Shown here in pieces: positions 14,790 to 24,147 of a stretch of 64,000 nt of DNA (the first letter of the stretch is position 1; the number at the start of each line of letters is the position of its first letter). Under the pieces are notes generated by a model. That model had not been told where the DNA came from, did not search any database, and was given only the letters and a program-made list of their open reading frames with translations. The DNA comes from Bordetella genomosp. 12 (GTDB taxonomy: Bacteria; Pseudomonadota; Gammaproteobacteria; Burkholderiales; Burkholderiaceae_B): positions 310,001 to 374,000 of the forward strand of contig NZ_NEVU01000003.1 in the NCBI RefSeq assembly GCF_002261355.1, written 5' to 3'. A program made the position numbers and the translations under genes.

Positions 14790-17192
14790 TTAGAAAGCGT
14801 ACTTCACGGTCAGCATGGCCTTCTGCGGCGAGCCATAGAACCCTTGTCCATCGCCCGTCAGGTCAAAGTACTTCTTGTCGAACAAATTGCTGACATTGAG
14901 CTGGGCCGACAGATTCGGCGTGAAGCGGTATTGCGCCATCAGGCTGGCCAGCAGCACCGCCCCCTCGGATCGGCGGGCATCCACCCCCGAGGAAGTGGTC
15001 AGATCGACGTAGATGCCGCTGCGCCACTGCAGCCCCCCGCCGATCGTCAGCTTGCCGGACGTGCCGGGCACCAGATAGCTCGTGAACAAATGGGCCAGAT
15101 TCTGCGGGTGATAGCTATTGAAGCGATTGCCACTGGCATCACGTACCTGCGCACGCGAGAATCCGGCGCTGACTTGCCAGCCGGAGGCCACTTCGCCCGA
15201 CACCTGGACCTCGAAGCCTTCGCTGGTTACCCCCTTGACGCCGCGATAGGCATACTCCGACGTCCCTTGCACGAAACGCGAGCCGTCCTGTTCGGCCACA
15301 TTGCGCTCTTCGATGCGAAACACCGACAGGGCCGTCGTGAGCTTGCCGTCCAGATAGTCTGCCTTCAGGCCGGTTTCGTAGCTCTTGCCCTGCACCGGCG
15401 AGAGGTAATTGCCGCTGACATCGCGATAGGACTGCGGCTGGAAGATATTGGTGTAGCTCACATAACCGGTGTAGGTCTCGTTAAAGTCGTACAGCAGACC
15501 CGCATACGGCGTGAAATCTTCGTTGCGCATGCGCGTATCGCTGGTTTGTTGCACCCAACGATTCTGCCGGCCGCCCACGATCAGCTTGAGCGCGTCGGTG
15601 ACCGACAGACGCAACGCGCCGTAGACACCCGTCTGGTGGGTATTATTCTTGCCCAGCGAGTTGAACGCGCCCCATTGCGGTTCCGGATAGGAGCCATCCC
15701 ACTGGTAAATGTCGCCCACCGCGGCGGTATTGAGCGCCGGATAGTTGCCATAGCGCAACGTGGAACGGCTGCCGATGAGCCCGAAGATCGCCTCATGCTG
15801 GCGGCCGAGCAGCTCGAAAGGCCCGCTGGCCTGCACCGATGCCGTGTTCTGGTCGAACTCCTGATGCGAACGATTCAGCCAGGCGCTCACGCCCAGGCCC
15901 GTATCGCGATCCGGCTGCCCCATCAAATACAGCAATTTGGAGTCGAACTTGCTGTCGAGCCGGCTGACATTGGCGGTGATGTTCCAGCCATTGTCGAACT
16001 GATGCTCCAGCGACGCGTAGGCGGTGTTGTTGGTCGTGCTCCACCGCGTCCAGTCCGCACCGATACTGAAGCCGCGCCGCCAGCTTGCTGCCGAGCCGTC
16101 GCTATAAAGCATGGGCAAACCGCCCCAGGTCACATCGGTAGGCCGCTTGGCCTGATGCTCGAATCCGACCCGCACCGTCGTATTGGGCGTGATATCCGCC
16201 TCGACGGTCGCCAGAAACGCCTCGTTGCGCGTGTGATAACGATCCAGATACGAATCGCGCTCCTCCATCATCCCGGCCACCCGGGCCCGCACCGTACCCT
16301 CGGTATTGACGGGCGTGGACACATCCACGGTGGCGCGTCGTTCGTCCCAAGACCCCAGGCCGAGCGACACCGAGCCGGTCAGCTCCTTGCTCGTGGCCCG
16401 CTTGCGCACGACGTTGACCGACGCGCCAGGGTTGCCTGTCCCGGTCATCAGACCCGTGGCCCCGCGCACCACTTCGACCCGGTCATACAGCACCGGATCG
16501 AAGTTGGACATGCCGAAAAAATCGTTCTGCGTAGAGGTCGGCACCCCATCGTAGGAATAGGTATCAACGTAAAAGCCGCGCGAATGAATGTCGGTGCGAT
16601 CGATGTCCGAAGACGTCGTGACCAAGCCCGTGACCGTCTTGAGTGTTTCGCCCAGCGAATTCAGATTTTGATCCTCCAGCTGTTGGCGCGTCACCACGCT
16701 GACCGACTGGGGTGTTTCGCGCGGCGACAGGCGCAGCCCGGTGGACGCCGTCGTGGCGCGCACCGTATACGAACCCGTGCCTTCAGAGGTGAGCAGATTG
16801 CGGCCCTCGACCTTGACCGGTTCGAGTTGCGTGGCCTGGCCGGCCGCCGGGCGCGACAGGGTGATCGTGTTGCCGCGGCGCTCGTACTCCAGGCCGCTGC
16901 CCGCCAGCAGACGGCGCAACGCCTCCTCGGGCGGCAGCGTCCCCGCCACGGCAGGGGCCTGGATACCCGCCACGAGATCCTGGGCATAGAAAATCTGCAT
17001 CGAGGTCTGGCGCCCCAATTGCAGCAATGACTGCTCCAGCGGCTGCGCCGCAATGCTGATGCGCGCTTCGGGCGTCTGGGCTCGCGCCGTCATCGGCGTG
17101 CTGCCCAGCGCCAGCGCCAATGACAAAGACAGGGTGCCTAACGCAAAAGGCGTACGTAACGCGTTCTTCTGGCGTGCAACTTCGGTTCTCAC
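14790..17192 (-). CDS. TonB-dependent siderophore receptor with STN signalling domain
   Basis: An 800-residue outer-membrane receptor. A signal peptide (about residues 1-38, ending TARAQ) is followed by an STN secretin/TonB N-terminal signalling domain (residues ~40-115), a plug domain (PQSVSVVTRQQLEDQN, VEVVRGATGLMTGTGNPGASVNVVRKR) and a 22-strand barrel ending in Phe (TVKYAF). The STN domain marks it as a transducer that signals through FecR to FecI. GTG at 17192 is preferred to a TTG at 17237, since the signal peptide then has normal length. It follows fecIR in the same direction. The siderophore is not predictable. Confidence 0.92.
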   Translation of the reverse strand: MRTEVARQKNALRTPFALGTLSLSLALALGSTPMTARAQTPEARISIAAQPLEQSLLQLGRQTSMQIFYAQDLVAGIQAPAVAGTLPPEEALRRLLAGSGLEYERRGNTITLSRPAAGQATQLEPVKVEGRNLLTSEGTGSYTVRATTASTGLRLSPRETPQSVSVVTRQQLEDQNLNSLGETLKTVTGLVTTSSDIDRTDIHSRGFYVDTYSYDGVPTSTQNDFFGMSNFDPVLYDRVEVVRGATGLMTGTGNPGASVNVVRKRATSKELTGSVSLGLGSWDERRATVDVSTPVNTEGTVRARVAGMMEERDSYLDRYHTRNEAFLATVEADITPNTTVRVGFEHQAKRPTDVTWGGLPMLYSDGSAASWRRGFSIGADWTRWSTTNNTAYASLEHQFDNGWNITANVSRLDSKFDSKLLYLMGQPDRDTGLGVSAWLNRSHQEFDQNTASVQASGPFELLGRQHEAIFGLIGSRSTLRYGNYPALNTAAVGDIYQWDGSYPEPQWGAFNSLGKNNTHQTGVYGALRLSVTDALKLIVGGRQNRWVQQTSDTRMRNEDFTPYAGLLYDFNETYTGYVSYTNIFQPQSYRDVSGNYLSPVQGKSYETGLKADYLDGKLTTALSVFRIEERNVAEQDGSRFVQGTSEYAYRGVKGVTSEGFEVQVSGEVASGWQVSAGFSRAQVRDASGNRFNSYHPQNLAHLFTSYLVPGTSGKLTIGGGLQWRSGIYVDLTTSSGVDARRSEGAVLLASLMAQYRFTPNLSAQLNVSNLFDKKYFDLTGDGQGFYGSPQKAMLTVKYAF

Positions 17193-17326
17193 GATCTTTC
17201 GTTCCAAATCAATCAAGCCGGCGCTTGAGCGCCCCAACCCTTGGCCAAGGTTTCTCCCGGTGCATGGGCCAACTGGCCGGACATGCCCCCTCGTAGGAAC
17301 AAACGAGCGGGCGCGGCAAACACCTC

Positions 17327-17346
17327 AATGAAAATGAAAACTATTT
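17327..17346 (-). promoter_or_regulatory. AT-rich island before TonB receptor gene
   Basis: An AT-rich block (AATGAAAATGAAAAC...) stands out in a GC-rich 231-bp gap between fecR and the TonB receptor gene. It is where the sigma-factor-dependent or Fur-controlled receptor promoter would lie. The match to known consensus sequences is weak. Confidence 0.3.
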
Positions 17347-17423
17347 TGTAACAGCGCCCGGAACGGTTCTGGCGAGGCCCGGAGCGGCTGGCAGATCGCG
17401 CGGCCGCCCGACGTGACGGCGCC

Positions 17424-18416
17424 TCAGCGCGGCACGATCACCGCACTGCCGTCAGGCTGCATGCGCACCTGCACCGGCGCCACGGCAGGCAGCGCCGCCA
17501 GAATGGCTTGCGGCTCATCGATATTGAACACGCCGGCCACGCGATAATCGCGCAGCGCGGGCGCCTGCAGCGTGGCCGGGTACTCGAGATAGCGATTCAT
17601 CTCGGCAACCACCTGCGTCAGCGGCGCATTGCGGAACACAATCTTGCCCTGCCGCCAGGCGAGCAGATTCTCGATGTGCACCGGCATCACGGCGCTCAGC
17701 GCGCCTGCCGCATCGATGTCGACGGCCTGACCGGCCACCAATCGCCGCTCGGCCCGGTTCCACCACGCTCCCGAGGTGACCTGCACCGAACCCGACTCGA
17801 CGGCCACCCGCGAGTCCTCCGAGCGCACGTCAAAGCGCGTGCCGGTCACCGTGACCGTCACTGCCGGCGCGCGCACCACGAACCGGCGTTGCGTTTCGTG
17901 CTGCACGGCGAAAAACGCCTGCCCGCCGGTCAGCGACACCTCACGCCGGCCCTTGAAGAAAGCGACCTCCACGTGGGTGTTGACGTTCAGGTTGATGACC
18001 GAACCATCGGGCAGCGTGACTTCGCGCCGCTCGCCGGGCTGCGTGACATAGGCGGCTTGATAGGACGGCGCTTCCGCGGTCAACAGCGGCACGGCCGCCA
18101 CGGTGACACCGACAAGGGCGCAGGCCACGGCCGTCGCCGCCCACCCGAAGTAGCGGCGCCGCGATGGCTGCGCGCCGCCCGACGCGGCGCGGCTGGCCGC
18201 CAACATCGATCGCAGCTCCTTCTGCGGCAACTGACGCGTGGCCTGCCAGAGATACTCGACCCGCCGATACGCCTCATCGTGCGACGGATGAGCGCGCCGC
18301 CAGGCGGCACAGGCATCGATCTCGCCGTGGGTGGCCTCACCCGAATGCACGCGCGCAAACCACCCTGCGGCTTGGGCGCGCAGGGCTTCGGCGGAGTGGG
18401 CGTCGGTCGGGCTCAT
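17424..18416 (-). CDS. FecR-family anti-sigma / sigma regulator
   Basis: A 330-residue inner-membrane sensor. The N-terminal cytoplasmic domain with the DUF4880 pattern (AAGWFARVHSGEAT... W..W) binds the sigma factor. One transmembrane helix follows (about residues 90-112, AATAVACALVGVTVAAVPLL). The periplasmic FecR domain has LPDGSVINLNVNTHVEV and FRNAPLTQVVAEMNRY. It receives the ligand signal from the STN domain of the TonB receptor and controls FecI. It follows fecI by 16 bp. An upstream in-frame GTG (18425) is an alternative start. Confidence 0.9.
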   Translation of the reverse strand: MSPTDAHSAEALRAQAAGWFARVHSGEATHGEIDACAAWRRAHPSHDEAYRRVEYLWQATRQLPQKELRSMLAASRAASGGAQPSRRRYFGWAATAVACALVGVTVAAVPLLTAEAPSYQAAYVTQPGERREVTLPDGSVINLNVNTHVEVAFFKGRREVSLTGGQAFFAVQHETQRRFVVRAPAVTVTVTGTRFDVRSEDSRVAVESGSVQVTSGAWWNRAERRLVAGQAVDIDAAGALSAVMPVHIENLLAWRQGKIVFRNAPLTQVVAEMNRYLEYPATLQAPALRDYRVAGVFNIDEPQAILAALPAVAPVQVRMQPDGSAVIVPR

Positions 18417-18432
18417 GGAAAACACATAGGTC

Positions 18433-18936
18433 TCAGACGGGGGGCGCGTGATGCTTGAGCTTCTCGGCGATATGCTGCAATGCCCGGATCATATGCTTTT
18501 CGACCATGCTGCGAGAAATCCCCATCTCGGCGGCGATCTCCGCATGGCTGCACCCCTCCAGCCGATGCTGCAAATACACCCGCTGACAGGCGGGGGGCAA
18601 GGCCTGCAATGCGGCCATCAGCTCCGCCAGCAACTCGGCGGTGTAATAGGCGGACTGCCCGTCGCCGACCGTGGGATGCTCGTGTTCGGCGAGCTCATCG
18701 AGCGCGCGAAACGGAATGATGCCCCGGCGCCGATGGCGGTCTATCACCCCATTGGACGCGCCGCGCGCCAGATAGGAGCGCGGCTCCTCCAGATCCACGA
18801 TGCCGCGCTCGAGCAACTCCACCGCCACGTCCTGAAGCGCGTCTTCGCCATCGGCGGAATGCTTGCTGCGCCATGCCCCCAGCAACTCGCGATAATGGGC
18901 GAGCCAGCCTTGCTTGCGCTTGAGCGATGCAGACAT
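18433..18936 (-). CDS. FecI-type ECF sigma factor
   Basis: A 167-residue ECF sigma-70 factor of iron-starvation type. Region 2 (residues ~10-75, with DALQDVAVELLER and YLARGASNGVIDRHRRR) recognises the -10 element. Region 4 (about 105-160, LPPACQRVYLQHRLEGCSHAEIAAEMGISRSMVEKHM) contains the HTH for the -35 element. It directs transcription of the TonB receptor gene when the cognate ferric siderophore is bound. A Fur-like site lies 35 bp upstream. It is a paralogue of the sigma factor at 60253-60759. Confidence 0.92.
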   Translation of the reverse strand: MSASLKRKQGWLAHYRELLGAWRSKHSADGEDALQDVAVELLERGIVDLEEPRSYLARGASNGVIDRHRRRGIIPFRALDELAEHEHPTVGDGQSAYYTAELLAELMAALQALPPACQRVYLQHRLEGCSHAEIAAEMGISRSMVEKHMIRALQHIAEKLKHHAPPV

Positions 18937-18970
18937 GCGGGGCGGCGGAAAGGGGGAAAGTGCGCAATAT

Positions 18971-18985
18971 TAACAATAATTCTCA
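18971..18985 (-). promoter_or_regulatory. Fur-box-like site upstream of fecI
   Basis: On the minus strand this reads TGAGAATTATTGTTA, which matches the 7-1-7 Fur consensus TGATAATnATTATCA at 11 of 14 arm positions. It sits 35-49 bp before the fecI start, so iron-bound Fur would block fecIR expression. Confidence 0.65.
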
Positions 18986-19205
18986 TTCTTATAATTTGCG
19001 CCCTGGCCGCGACCGCCCGTCGAACGCCGCTGGCGGTTGCTGCCTGCCCTTCCCCATCCTCAGGTGGCGCCCGGCCGTGAAACAATACGGCTCCGCTCCC
19101 TCAACAGGAAACGGCGACCGGCCGTGTTTCCAGCCATACCAAAAACACCGCCCGGGCAGCGCCGCGCATGCGAGTCACCGTCCGCCATTTGTCAGGATTC
19201 CGAAC

Positions 19206-19658
19206 GTGAACGAACCTACCCAGCAAGACAGCCCGCCGTCCCAGATCGCAAGCGGTTTCGCCGATGGCCCGCCCAACCCGGAGAACCCCCTGCTTGAACA
19301 CCTGGGAATCGAGCTGGTGGAGGTCCAGAGCGGCCGCGCCGTGTTCTCCATGGACATCACCCCCAAACACTTGAACCGCCAAGGAAGCTTGCAAGGCGGC
19401 GTTTACGCTACCTTGCTGGATGTGGCCTGTGGCTACGCAGGTCTGGCTGCCAGCGACGACGAGCCATTGGGCAATGCCGTGACCGTCACCTTGAACATCA
19501 GCTATCTCGGCAAGGTCAGCAGCGGCCGCGTGCTGGCGATCGGGACCGTCACGCGCATGGGACGTTCGATGTACTTCGCCACGGGCGAGCTCCAGACCGA
19601 AGCAGGCACGGTGGTGGCCACGGCCCAGGCTGCCTTCAAGCGCTCGCGGGCCAAATAG
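19206..19658 (+). CDS. PaaI-family hotdog thioesterase
   Basis: A 150-residue hotdog-fold protein. The core helix region NRQGSLQGGVYATLLDVACGYAG corresponds to the family's HGG..a..aD segment, and GNAVTVTLNISYLG is the following strand. Such proteins hydrolyse acyl- or phenylacetyl-CoA thioesters in the cytoplasm. GTG at 19206 follows AGGA; the open frame extends further upstream without homology. It stands alone between the fecI gene (divergent) and the converging operon on the right. The Gln in place of the usual His before GG is slightly atypical. The substrate is not predictable. Confidence 0.82.
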   Translation: MNEPTQQDSPPSQIASGFADGPPNPENPLLEHLGIELVEVQSGRAVFSMDITPKHLNRQGSLQGGVYATLLDVACGYAGLAASDDEPLGNAVTVTLNISYLGKVSSGRVLAIGTVTRMGRSMYFATGELQTEAGTVVATAQAAFKRSRAK

Positions 19659-19753
19659 CGCTGGCGTCTCTGGCGCGCCGTGCGCCGCAGTCTGGACAAG
19701 GCCGCCAGGCGCGGGAACATCCCGGTTCGCTCAACACGGGCCGGCGCCACGGC

Positions 19754-19866
19754 ATCGCATAGCGATGCGCTAGCGGAAGTGCTCCCCTCCCGCCGTTTGA
19801 GAGGTCGCTTTCGGCCATAGATCGGCAGCGACGGTGGGAGCAGCTTTCGCTGGGCGATAGCGGATA
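19754..19866. repeat. REP-like inverted repeat pair
   Basis: A non-coding 243-bp gap contains two related elements in opposite orientation. The left (about 19771-19794, minus strand GGGAGCACTTCCGCTAGC) resembles the right (about 19836-19856, GGGAGCAGCTTTCGCTGGGC). A perfect 7-3-7 hairpin GCATCGC-ATA-GCGATGC lies at 19754-19770. The arrangement is like a REP doublet. I did not find other copies in this window. Confidence 0.45.
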
Positions 19867-19901
19867 CAGGCCTCTTGCCTATCGCCCCAACGGACTGCGG
19901 C

Positions 19902-21248
19902 TCAGGCCTCCTCGTTCCTGCCGGCCGCGAATGTCCGGGCCGGAATAGACAAGGCCAGAATGGCCGTGATGAACAAGGAGCATCCCAACACATAGGTGCC
20001 GTTATTGATATCACCGGTGAGCTTTTCCATCTCGCTGGAAATCAGCGCACCACTGATTCCGGAAAGACTGCCCAGGCAATTGATCATCGCAATCCCGGCC
20101 GCGGCGGCCGCGCCGGTCAGGATGCGGCCCGGAAATGTCCAGAACACCGGCATCACCGAGAGGATGCCGGACGCTGCCACGGACAAGAACAGAATCGACA
20201 AGGTGGTATTGCTATGGAACCAGGCGCTGAGTATCAGCCCCAAGCCGCCGAAGATCGCCGGAATCGCGGCATGCAAACGCCGCTCGCCGGTGCGCTTGGA
20301 GTGGTTGGCATTGAGCGTCATGCAGATGGCAGCGCAGGTGAACGGAATGGCAGATAGCAGCCCGATCTCAAGCGTCGTCGAGACCCCCGTCGCCTTGATG
20401 ATGGTCGGCAGCCAGAACGACAGGCCGTAGAAGCCCGTGTTGTAGGTAAAGACGATGCCGGCCATGACCCAGACACGCCAATCGCGAAACGCCACCGAGA
20501 ATTTGTGGGACTTGTGTTCCAGTTCGCCACTCAAGGACTGTTTCACATAGGCCTTTTCGTCGGCGCTCAGCCAGTGAGCGTCATCGACCTTGTCTGTCAG
20601 GCAGAAGAAGACCACGAAGGCCAGCAATACCGCGGGCAGCCCCTCGATCAAGAGCATCCATTGCCAGCCGTGGTAGGTCGCCATCCCATGCGTCACCTGC
20701 ATCAACCAACCCGACAACGGACCACCGATCACAAGGCTGACGGGAAGCGCGAGCAGGAAACCCGCCATGATCTTGCTTTGCTTGTTCGTCGGCACCCATT
20801 GATTGACATACAAGATCACGCCGGGAAAGAACCCTGCCTCGCAGGCGCCCAGCAGAAATCGCAGCACGTAGAAAGACGTCTCGTTGCTCACCCCGAACAG
20901 GCGCGCCAACTCGGCGGTAAACATCAACGAGATCGAAACGATGCCCCAGGAGATCATGATGCGGGCGATCCACAAGCGAGCCCCCACGCGATTCAACATG
21001 GCATTGCTGGGGACTTCGAAGATCACGTAACCCCAAAAGAACACGCTGGCGCCAAAGGCGTACGCCGCCGTGCTCAGATTCAGGTCATCGAGCATCTGCA
21101 ACTTCGCGAAACCGACATTCACGCGGTCAAGATACGAGACGATGTAGCAGACGAACAAGAGCGGAACGATACGCCACCATATCTTGCGGGAAACCACTTC
21201 TTCCATTCTGTGCTGTGCTGCGGCATCCAGTGCCATTTCCATTTTCAT
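19902..21248 (-). CDS. MFS transporter, anion:cation symporter (ACS) type
   Basis: A 448-residue 12-helix inner-membrane transporter. The N-terminus after a short cytoplasmic tail (RKIWWRIVPLLFVCYIVSYLDRVNVGFAKLQM) is the hallmark of the ACS/phthalate-tartrate-hexuronate permease branch. The central loop motif and second half (TYNTGFYGLSFWLPTIIKA) fit as well. It is preceded by the leader GGAGACAA two bases from the start. It is the last gene of the GntR-flanked operon. Likely cargo is an organic acid such as an aldonate, uronate or hydroxyacid used by the upstream enzymes. Confidence 0.9.
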   Translation of the reverse strand: MKMEMALDAAAQHRMEEVVSRKIWWRIVPLLFVCYIVSYLDRVNVGFAKLQMLDDLNLSTAAYAFGASVFFWGYVIFEVPSNAMLNRVGARLWIARIMISWGIVSISLMFTAELARLFGVSNETSFYVLRFLLGACEAGFFPGVILYVNQWVPTNKQSKIMAGFLLALPVSLVIGGPLSGWLMQVTHGMATYHGWQWMLLIEGLPAVLLAFVVFFCLTDKVDDAHWLSADEKAYVKQSLSGELEHKSHKFSVAFRDWRVWVMAGIVFTYNTGFYGLSFWLPTIIKATGVSTTLEIGLLSAIPFTCAAICMTLNANHSKRTGERRLHAAIPAIFGGLGLILSAWFHSNTTLSILFLSVAASGILSVMPVFWTFPGRILTGAAAAAGIAMINCLGSLSGISGALISSEMEKLTGDINNGTYVLGCSLFITAILALSIPARTFAAGRNEEA

Positions 21249-21327
21249 TATTGTCTCCAGTGATGCTAGGGCTGCGGCCACGCGCTGCATGCGTGGCCGG
21301 CCCGCCTGCCTTTATTGGTTTTCCGCG

Positions 21328-22578
21328 TCAACGATTGCCGAGATTCCTGCTCGCGGCCGGTTGGGTGCTATCGATCGAACCGAACAGGCGATCGTTGTCG
21401 CTCACCGCCCACTTCCGCGCGACGGTCTCGTTCAGGTTGTGACCCAATCCGGGGCGCTTGGATGGCACGACCTGTCCGTCGCGCCATTCGATAGGTTCAT
21501 CGAGCAATTCCGCATGCGCGCCGGTGAACTTGCCCATGCCTTCCGTAATCAGCAGATTGGGGCTGGCCAGGCCCAATTGGATGGAGGCGGCGGCCACCAG
21601 AGGACCGCCATAGACGTGAGGCGCGATCTGGATGTAATTGGCTTCGGCCATGGCCGCGATCTTCTTGGCCTCCCACAATCCCCCGACCTGGCTGACGTCG
21701 AGATTGAAAATGGAGGCGGCATCCTCGCGGATCAAACGGGCGAACTCCCACTTCGAAGTCAGGCGTTCGCCGGTGGTGATCGGAATGCTCGTGCCGCGAG
21801 CCACCTTTGCCATTTCGCTGGCCAGCTCCGGCGGCACCGGCTCTTCCAGCCACAGCGGATCGAATTTCTCCATCCGTTTGGCCACGCGTATGGCCGAGCT
21901 GGCCGTCATCTGGCCATGCGTGCCGATGATGATGTCGCACCGCTTTCCGACCCGCTTGCGGATCTCCGCGATGGTCTGCTCGGCCAGATCCAGGGCATCC
22001 AGCGACCATTGCAGAGGTGTGACCTGGGAGGCATGAACATCCGAACCGGTCATCAACGGAAAGGGATCCAGCTTCAGGCCTGTGAAACCCTGATCCGCGA
22101 ACTCCGCGGCCCGCTCTCCCACCGCGCCCGGATTGAGCCAGAAGTCGAAGCCGAGCTCCTTGTCCGAAGGCGGCGCGCTGATATAGGTATAGGTGCGCAC
22201 CCCCTCCCGAAAACGTCCGCCCAGCAGCATATGGGCCGGCATGTCCAGCTCTTTGCCGATAGCGTCCCAGCAGGCCATTTCGATACCACTGTAGATGGCC
22301 GTCTTCAGCAAATCACCGGTGTGGCTGTAGAAGCTGTTGTAGTACTTGTGGTAAGTGTGCTCGACGTTACGAATGTCCGTGCCGACGAAAAAGTCCTCGC
22401 CCACCTGTTCGACCGTCGTGGCGAAGGTGCGCGGCCGCAGGTAGGCCTGCGTGGTGAAGATCTCGCCGTAGCCGGAGATCCCTTTATCGGTGTCCACGCG
22501 GACAAACATCCACACCGGCCCACCGATATACGGGGTAGGGTTTGCGACAGGAAAAGCTTCAATTCCCGTGATTTTCAT
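21328..22578 (-). CDS. Mandelate racemase / muconate lactonizing enzyme family dehydratase
   Basis: A 416-residue enolase-superfamily protein. The N-terminal capping domain (residues ~1-125) is followed by a TIM barrel with Lys in GFTGLKLD, metal-ligand Glu in EEPVPPE and Glu in TTGERLTS, and the barrel His in APHVYGGP. At the first metal-ligand strand it reads IIIGTHGQM, where a D/E usually stands, so this ligand appears altered. Family members dehydrate or cycloisomerise sugar acids. It lies between two MFS transporter genes in the operon, with sugar-acid use as the natural reading. The precise substrate is unknown. Confidence 0.87.
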   Translation of the reverse strand: MKITGIEAFPVANPTPYIGGPVWMFVRVDTDKGISGYGEIFTTQAYLRPRTFATTVEQVGEDFFVGTDIRNVEHTYHKYYNSFYSHTGDLLKTAIYSGIEMACWDAIGKELDMPAHMLLGGRFREGVRTYTYISAPPSDKELGFDFWLNPGAVGERAAEFADQGFTGLKLDPFPLMTGSDVHASQVTPLQWSLDALDLAEQTIAEIRKRVGKRCDIIIGTHGQMTASSAIRVAKRMEKFDPLWLEEPVPPELASEMAKVARGTSIPITTGERLTSKWEFARLIREDAASIFNLDVSQVGGLWEAKKIAAMAEANYIQIAPHVYGGPLVAAASIQLGLASPNLLITEGMGKFTGAHAELLDEPIEWRDGQVVPSKRPGLGHNLNETVARKWAVSDNDRLFGSIDSTQPAASRNLGNR

Positions 22579-22627
22579 GCGACTTCCTTGGTTGAAAATG
22601 AGACGTTAAAAACTGGCCTGCAAGCCC

Positions 22628-23995
22628 TCATGGGCGCGCAGGCCGGCGCCGGGCATGGGTCTCCGGCCCGATCAGAAGAGCCACGATGGTGATCAGGCAC
22701 ATCGCCAGCATGTACAACGCAACGGGCCAGAAAGCCCCCGCGAACTTGGCGGTCAGTGCCGTGGCGATAATGGAAGCCGTCCCGCCCAGCACGGCGGCAG
22801 TGATTTCGCGCGCCGTCGTAAATCCCGTCACGCGCAGACGTGGGCTGAACAACTCGGAGAAGTACGACGCCTGCGCCGCAAACATGGCCTGATAGCCAAT
22901 GGACAGCATCAATGCCATCGCCGTCACGGCCATCACCGAACTGCCGCTATTGAGCATGTTGAAGAACGGCCAGACAAACAAAGCCATGAAGATGGCCCCG
23001 CCGATGTAAACCGGCTTGCGCCCGACGCGATCGGTAAGCGCCCCGAACATCGGGATCGTCAATAGCGACAACGCCTGCCCGACCTGGATGCCGATCAGGC
23101 CGACGCCCGAGCCTATGGCCGTCCAGCCGACCAGATAAGAAAGGATCCAGACCTGGAAGACATTCACGCCCGTGATCTCGGCGGCTCTGGCGCCAAAGGC
23201 CACCAAGAGGTTTTTGCGTGCGGCCGGATCGCTGACCAACTCACGCACCGGCGCAGAGGCCAGCAGATCATCTTCCTTCATCTTCTCGAAGACGGGAGAC
23301 TCCTGCACTTTCAACCGGATATAGGTGCCGACGGCCACCACCAGCAAACTGAGCAGAAAGGGAATCCGCCATCCCCAGGACAGGAAGTCCTCTTTGGGAA
23401 GTTGTTGGAACAGCGTAAAGATGGCCGCGGAAAGCAGAATCCCTGCGGATACCCCGATACCCGGAAGACTGGCGAAGAAGCCGCGCCGTGGCTTGGGCGC
23501 ATGCTCGGAAGTCAGGGCGACCGCGCTGGCATACTCGCCGCCCGCGGCAAAACCCTGCAACAACCGGCATACCGCCAGCAGAATGGGCGCCCAGATGCCG
23601 ATGCTGTCGTAAGTCGGCAGCAGGCCGATGACCGCCGTCGCGCCGCCCATCAGAAACATGGTGATGAGAAGCACCTTCTTGCGGCCTAGCCTGTCACCCA
23701 TGCCGCCGAAGTACAGCCCTCCTATCGGGCGAGCGACAAAGCCCAGGGCCAGCGTACTGAACGACGCGATGATGCCCGTGACAGGATCCAGCGAAGTAAA
23801 GAAAAGCTGGCTGAAAATCAGCGCGCTTGCCGTCCCATACAGATAAAAGTCGTACCACTCCAGAATACTGCCCAGGATGGACGACCAAATCACCCGTTTC
23901 AAGCCGACCTTCTGCTCCTCGGTCTGCTCATGGGCCGCGATGCTGTCTTCGTCTGCTGCCGCGGCCTGCCTCAATGCACTGTTGTCTGCGTACAT
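22628..23995 (-). CDS. MFS transporter, metabolite:H+ symporter (MHS) family
   Basis: A 455-residue 12-helix inner-membrane symporter. The first helix SILGSILEWYDFYLYGTASALIF and the loop GGMGDRLGRKKVLL are diagnostic for MHS proteins such as ShiA, ProP and KgtP. It is expressed from the same operon as an ACS-type transporter 1.4 kb away, so one substrate or two related ones may each have a carrier. The leader GGAGACAA ends one base before the start codon. Likely cargo is a dicarboxylate, betaine or sugar acid. Confidence 0.9.
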   Translation of the reverse strand: MYADNSALRQAAAADEDSIAAHEQTEEQKVGLKRVIWSSILGSILEWYDFYLYGTASALIFSQLFFTSLDPVTGIIASFSTLALGFVARPIGGLYFGGMGDRLGRKKVLLITMFLMGGATAVIGLLPTYDSIGIWAPILLAVCRLLQGFAAGGEYASAVALTSEHAPKPRRGFFASLPGIGVSAGILLSAAIFTLFQQLPKEDFLSWGWRIPFLLSLLVVAVGTYIRLKVQESPVFEKMKEDDLLASAPVRELVSDPAARKNLLVAFGARAAEITGVNVFQVWILSYLVGWTAIGSGVGLIGIQVGQALSLLTIPMFGALTDRVGRKPVYIGGAIFMALFVWPFFNMLNSGSSVMAVTAMALMLSIGYQAMFAAQASYFSELFSPRLRVTGFTTAREITAAVLGGTASIIATALTAKFAGAFWPVALYMLAMCLITIVALLIGPETHARRRPARP

Positions 23996-24147
23996 CTTGT
24001 CTCCTTCGTCCCCATGTTCAGGACGGCGGGACAGCGCGCCGGATGGTATGGCGCACTCCCCCTGCCGCCCTCCTGTTTTGTGCGGCGTTATCCCCGGGTG
24101 GCGGCTCGCTCTACGGCGGTCCCGCTACCCGGGGGTGTGTGCGCGGC

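Noticed and set aside
13662-17030. A 1122-codon plus-strand open frame opposite the PepSY and TonB genes
   Set aside because: It is antisense to two well-supported genes, has low-complexity Arg/His/Gln-rich translation and no recognisable motif. Such frames arise from high GC and codon bias.
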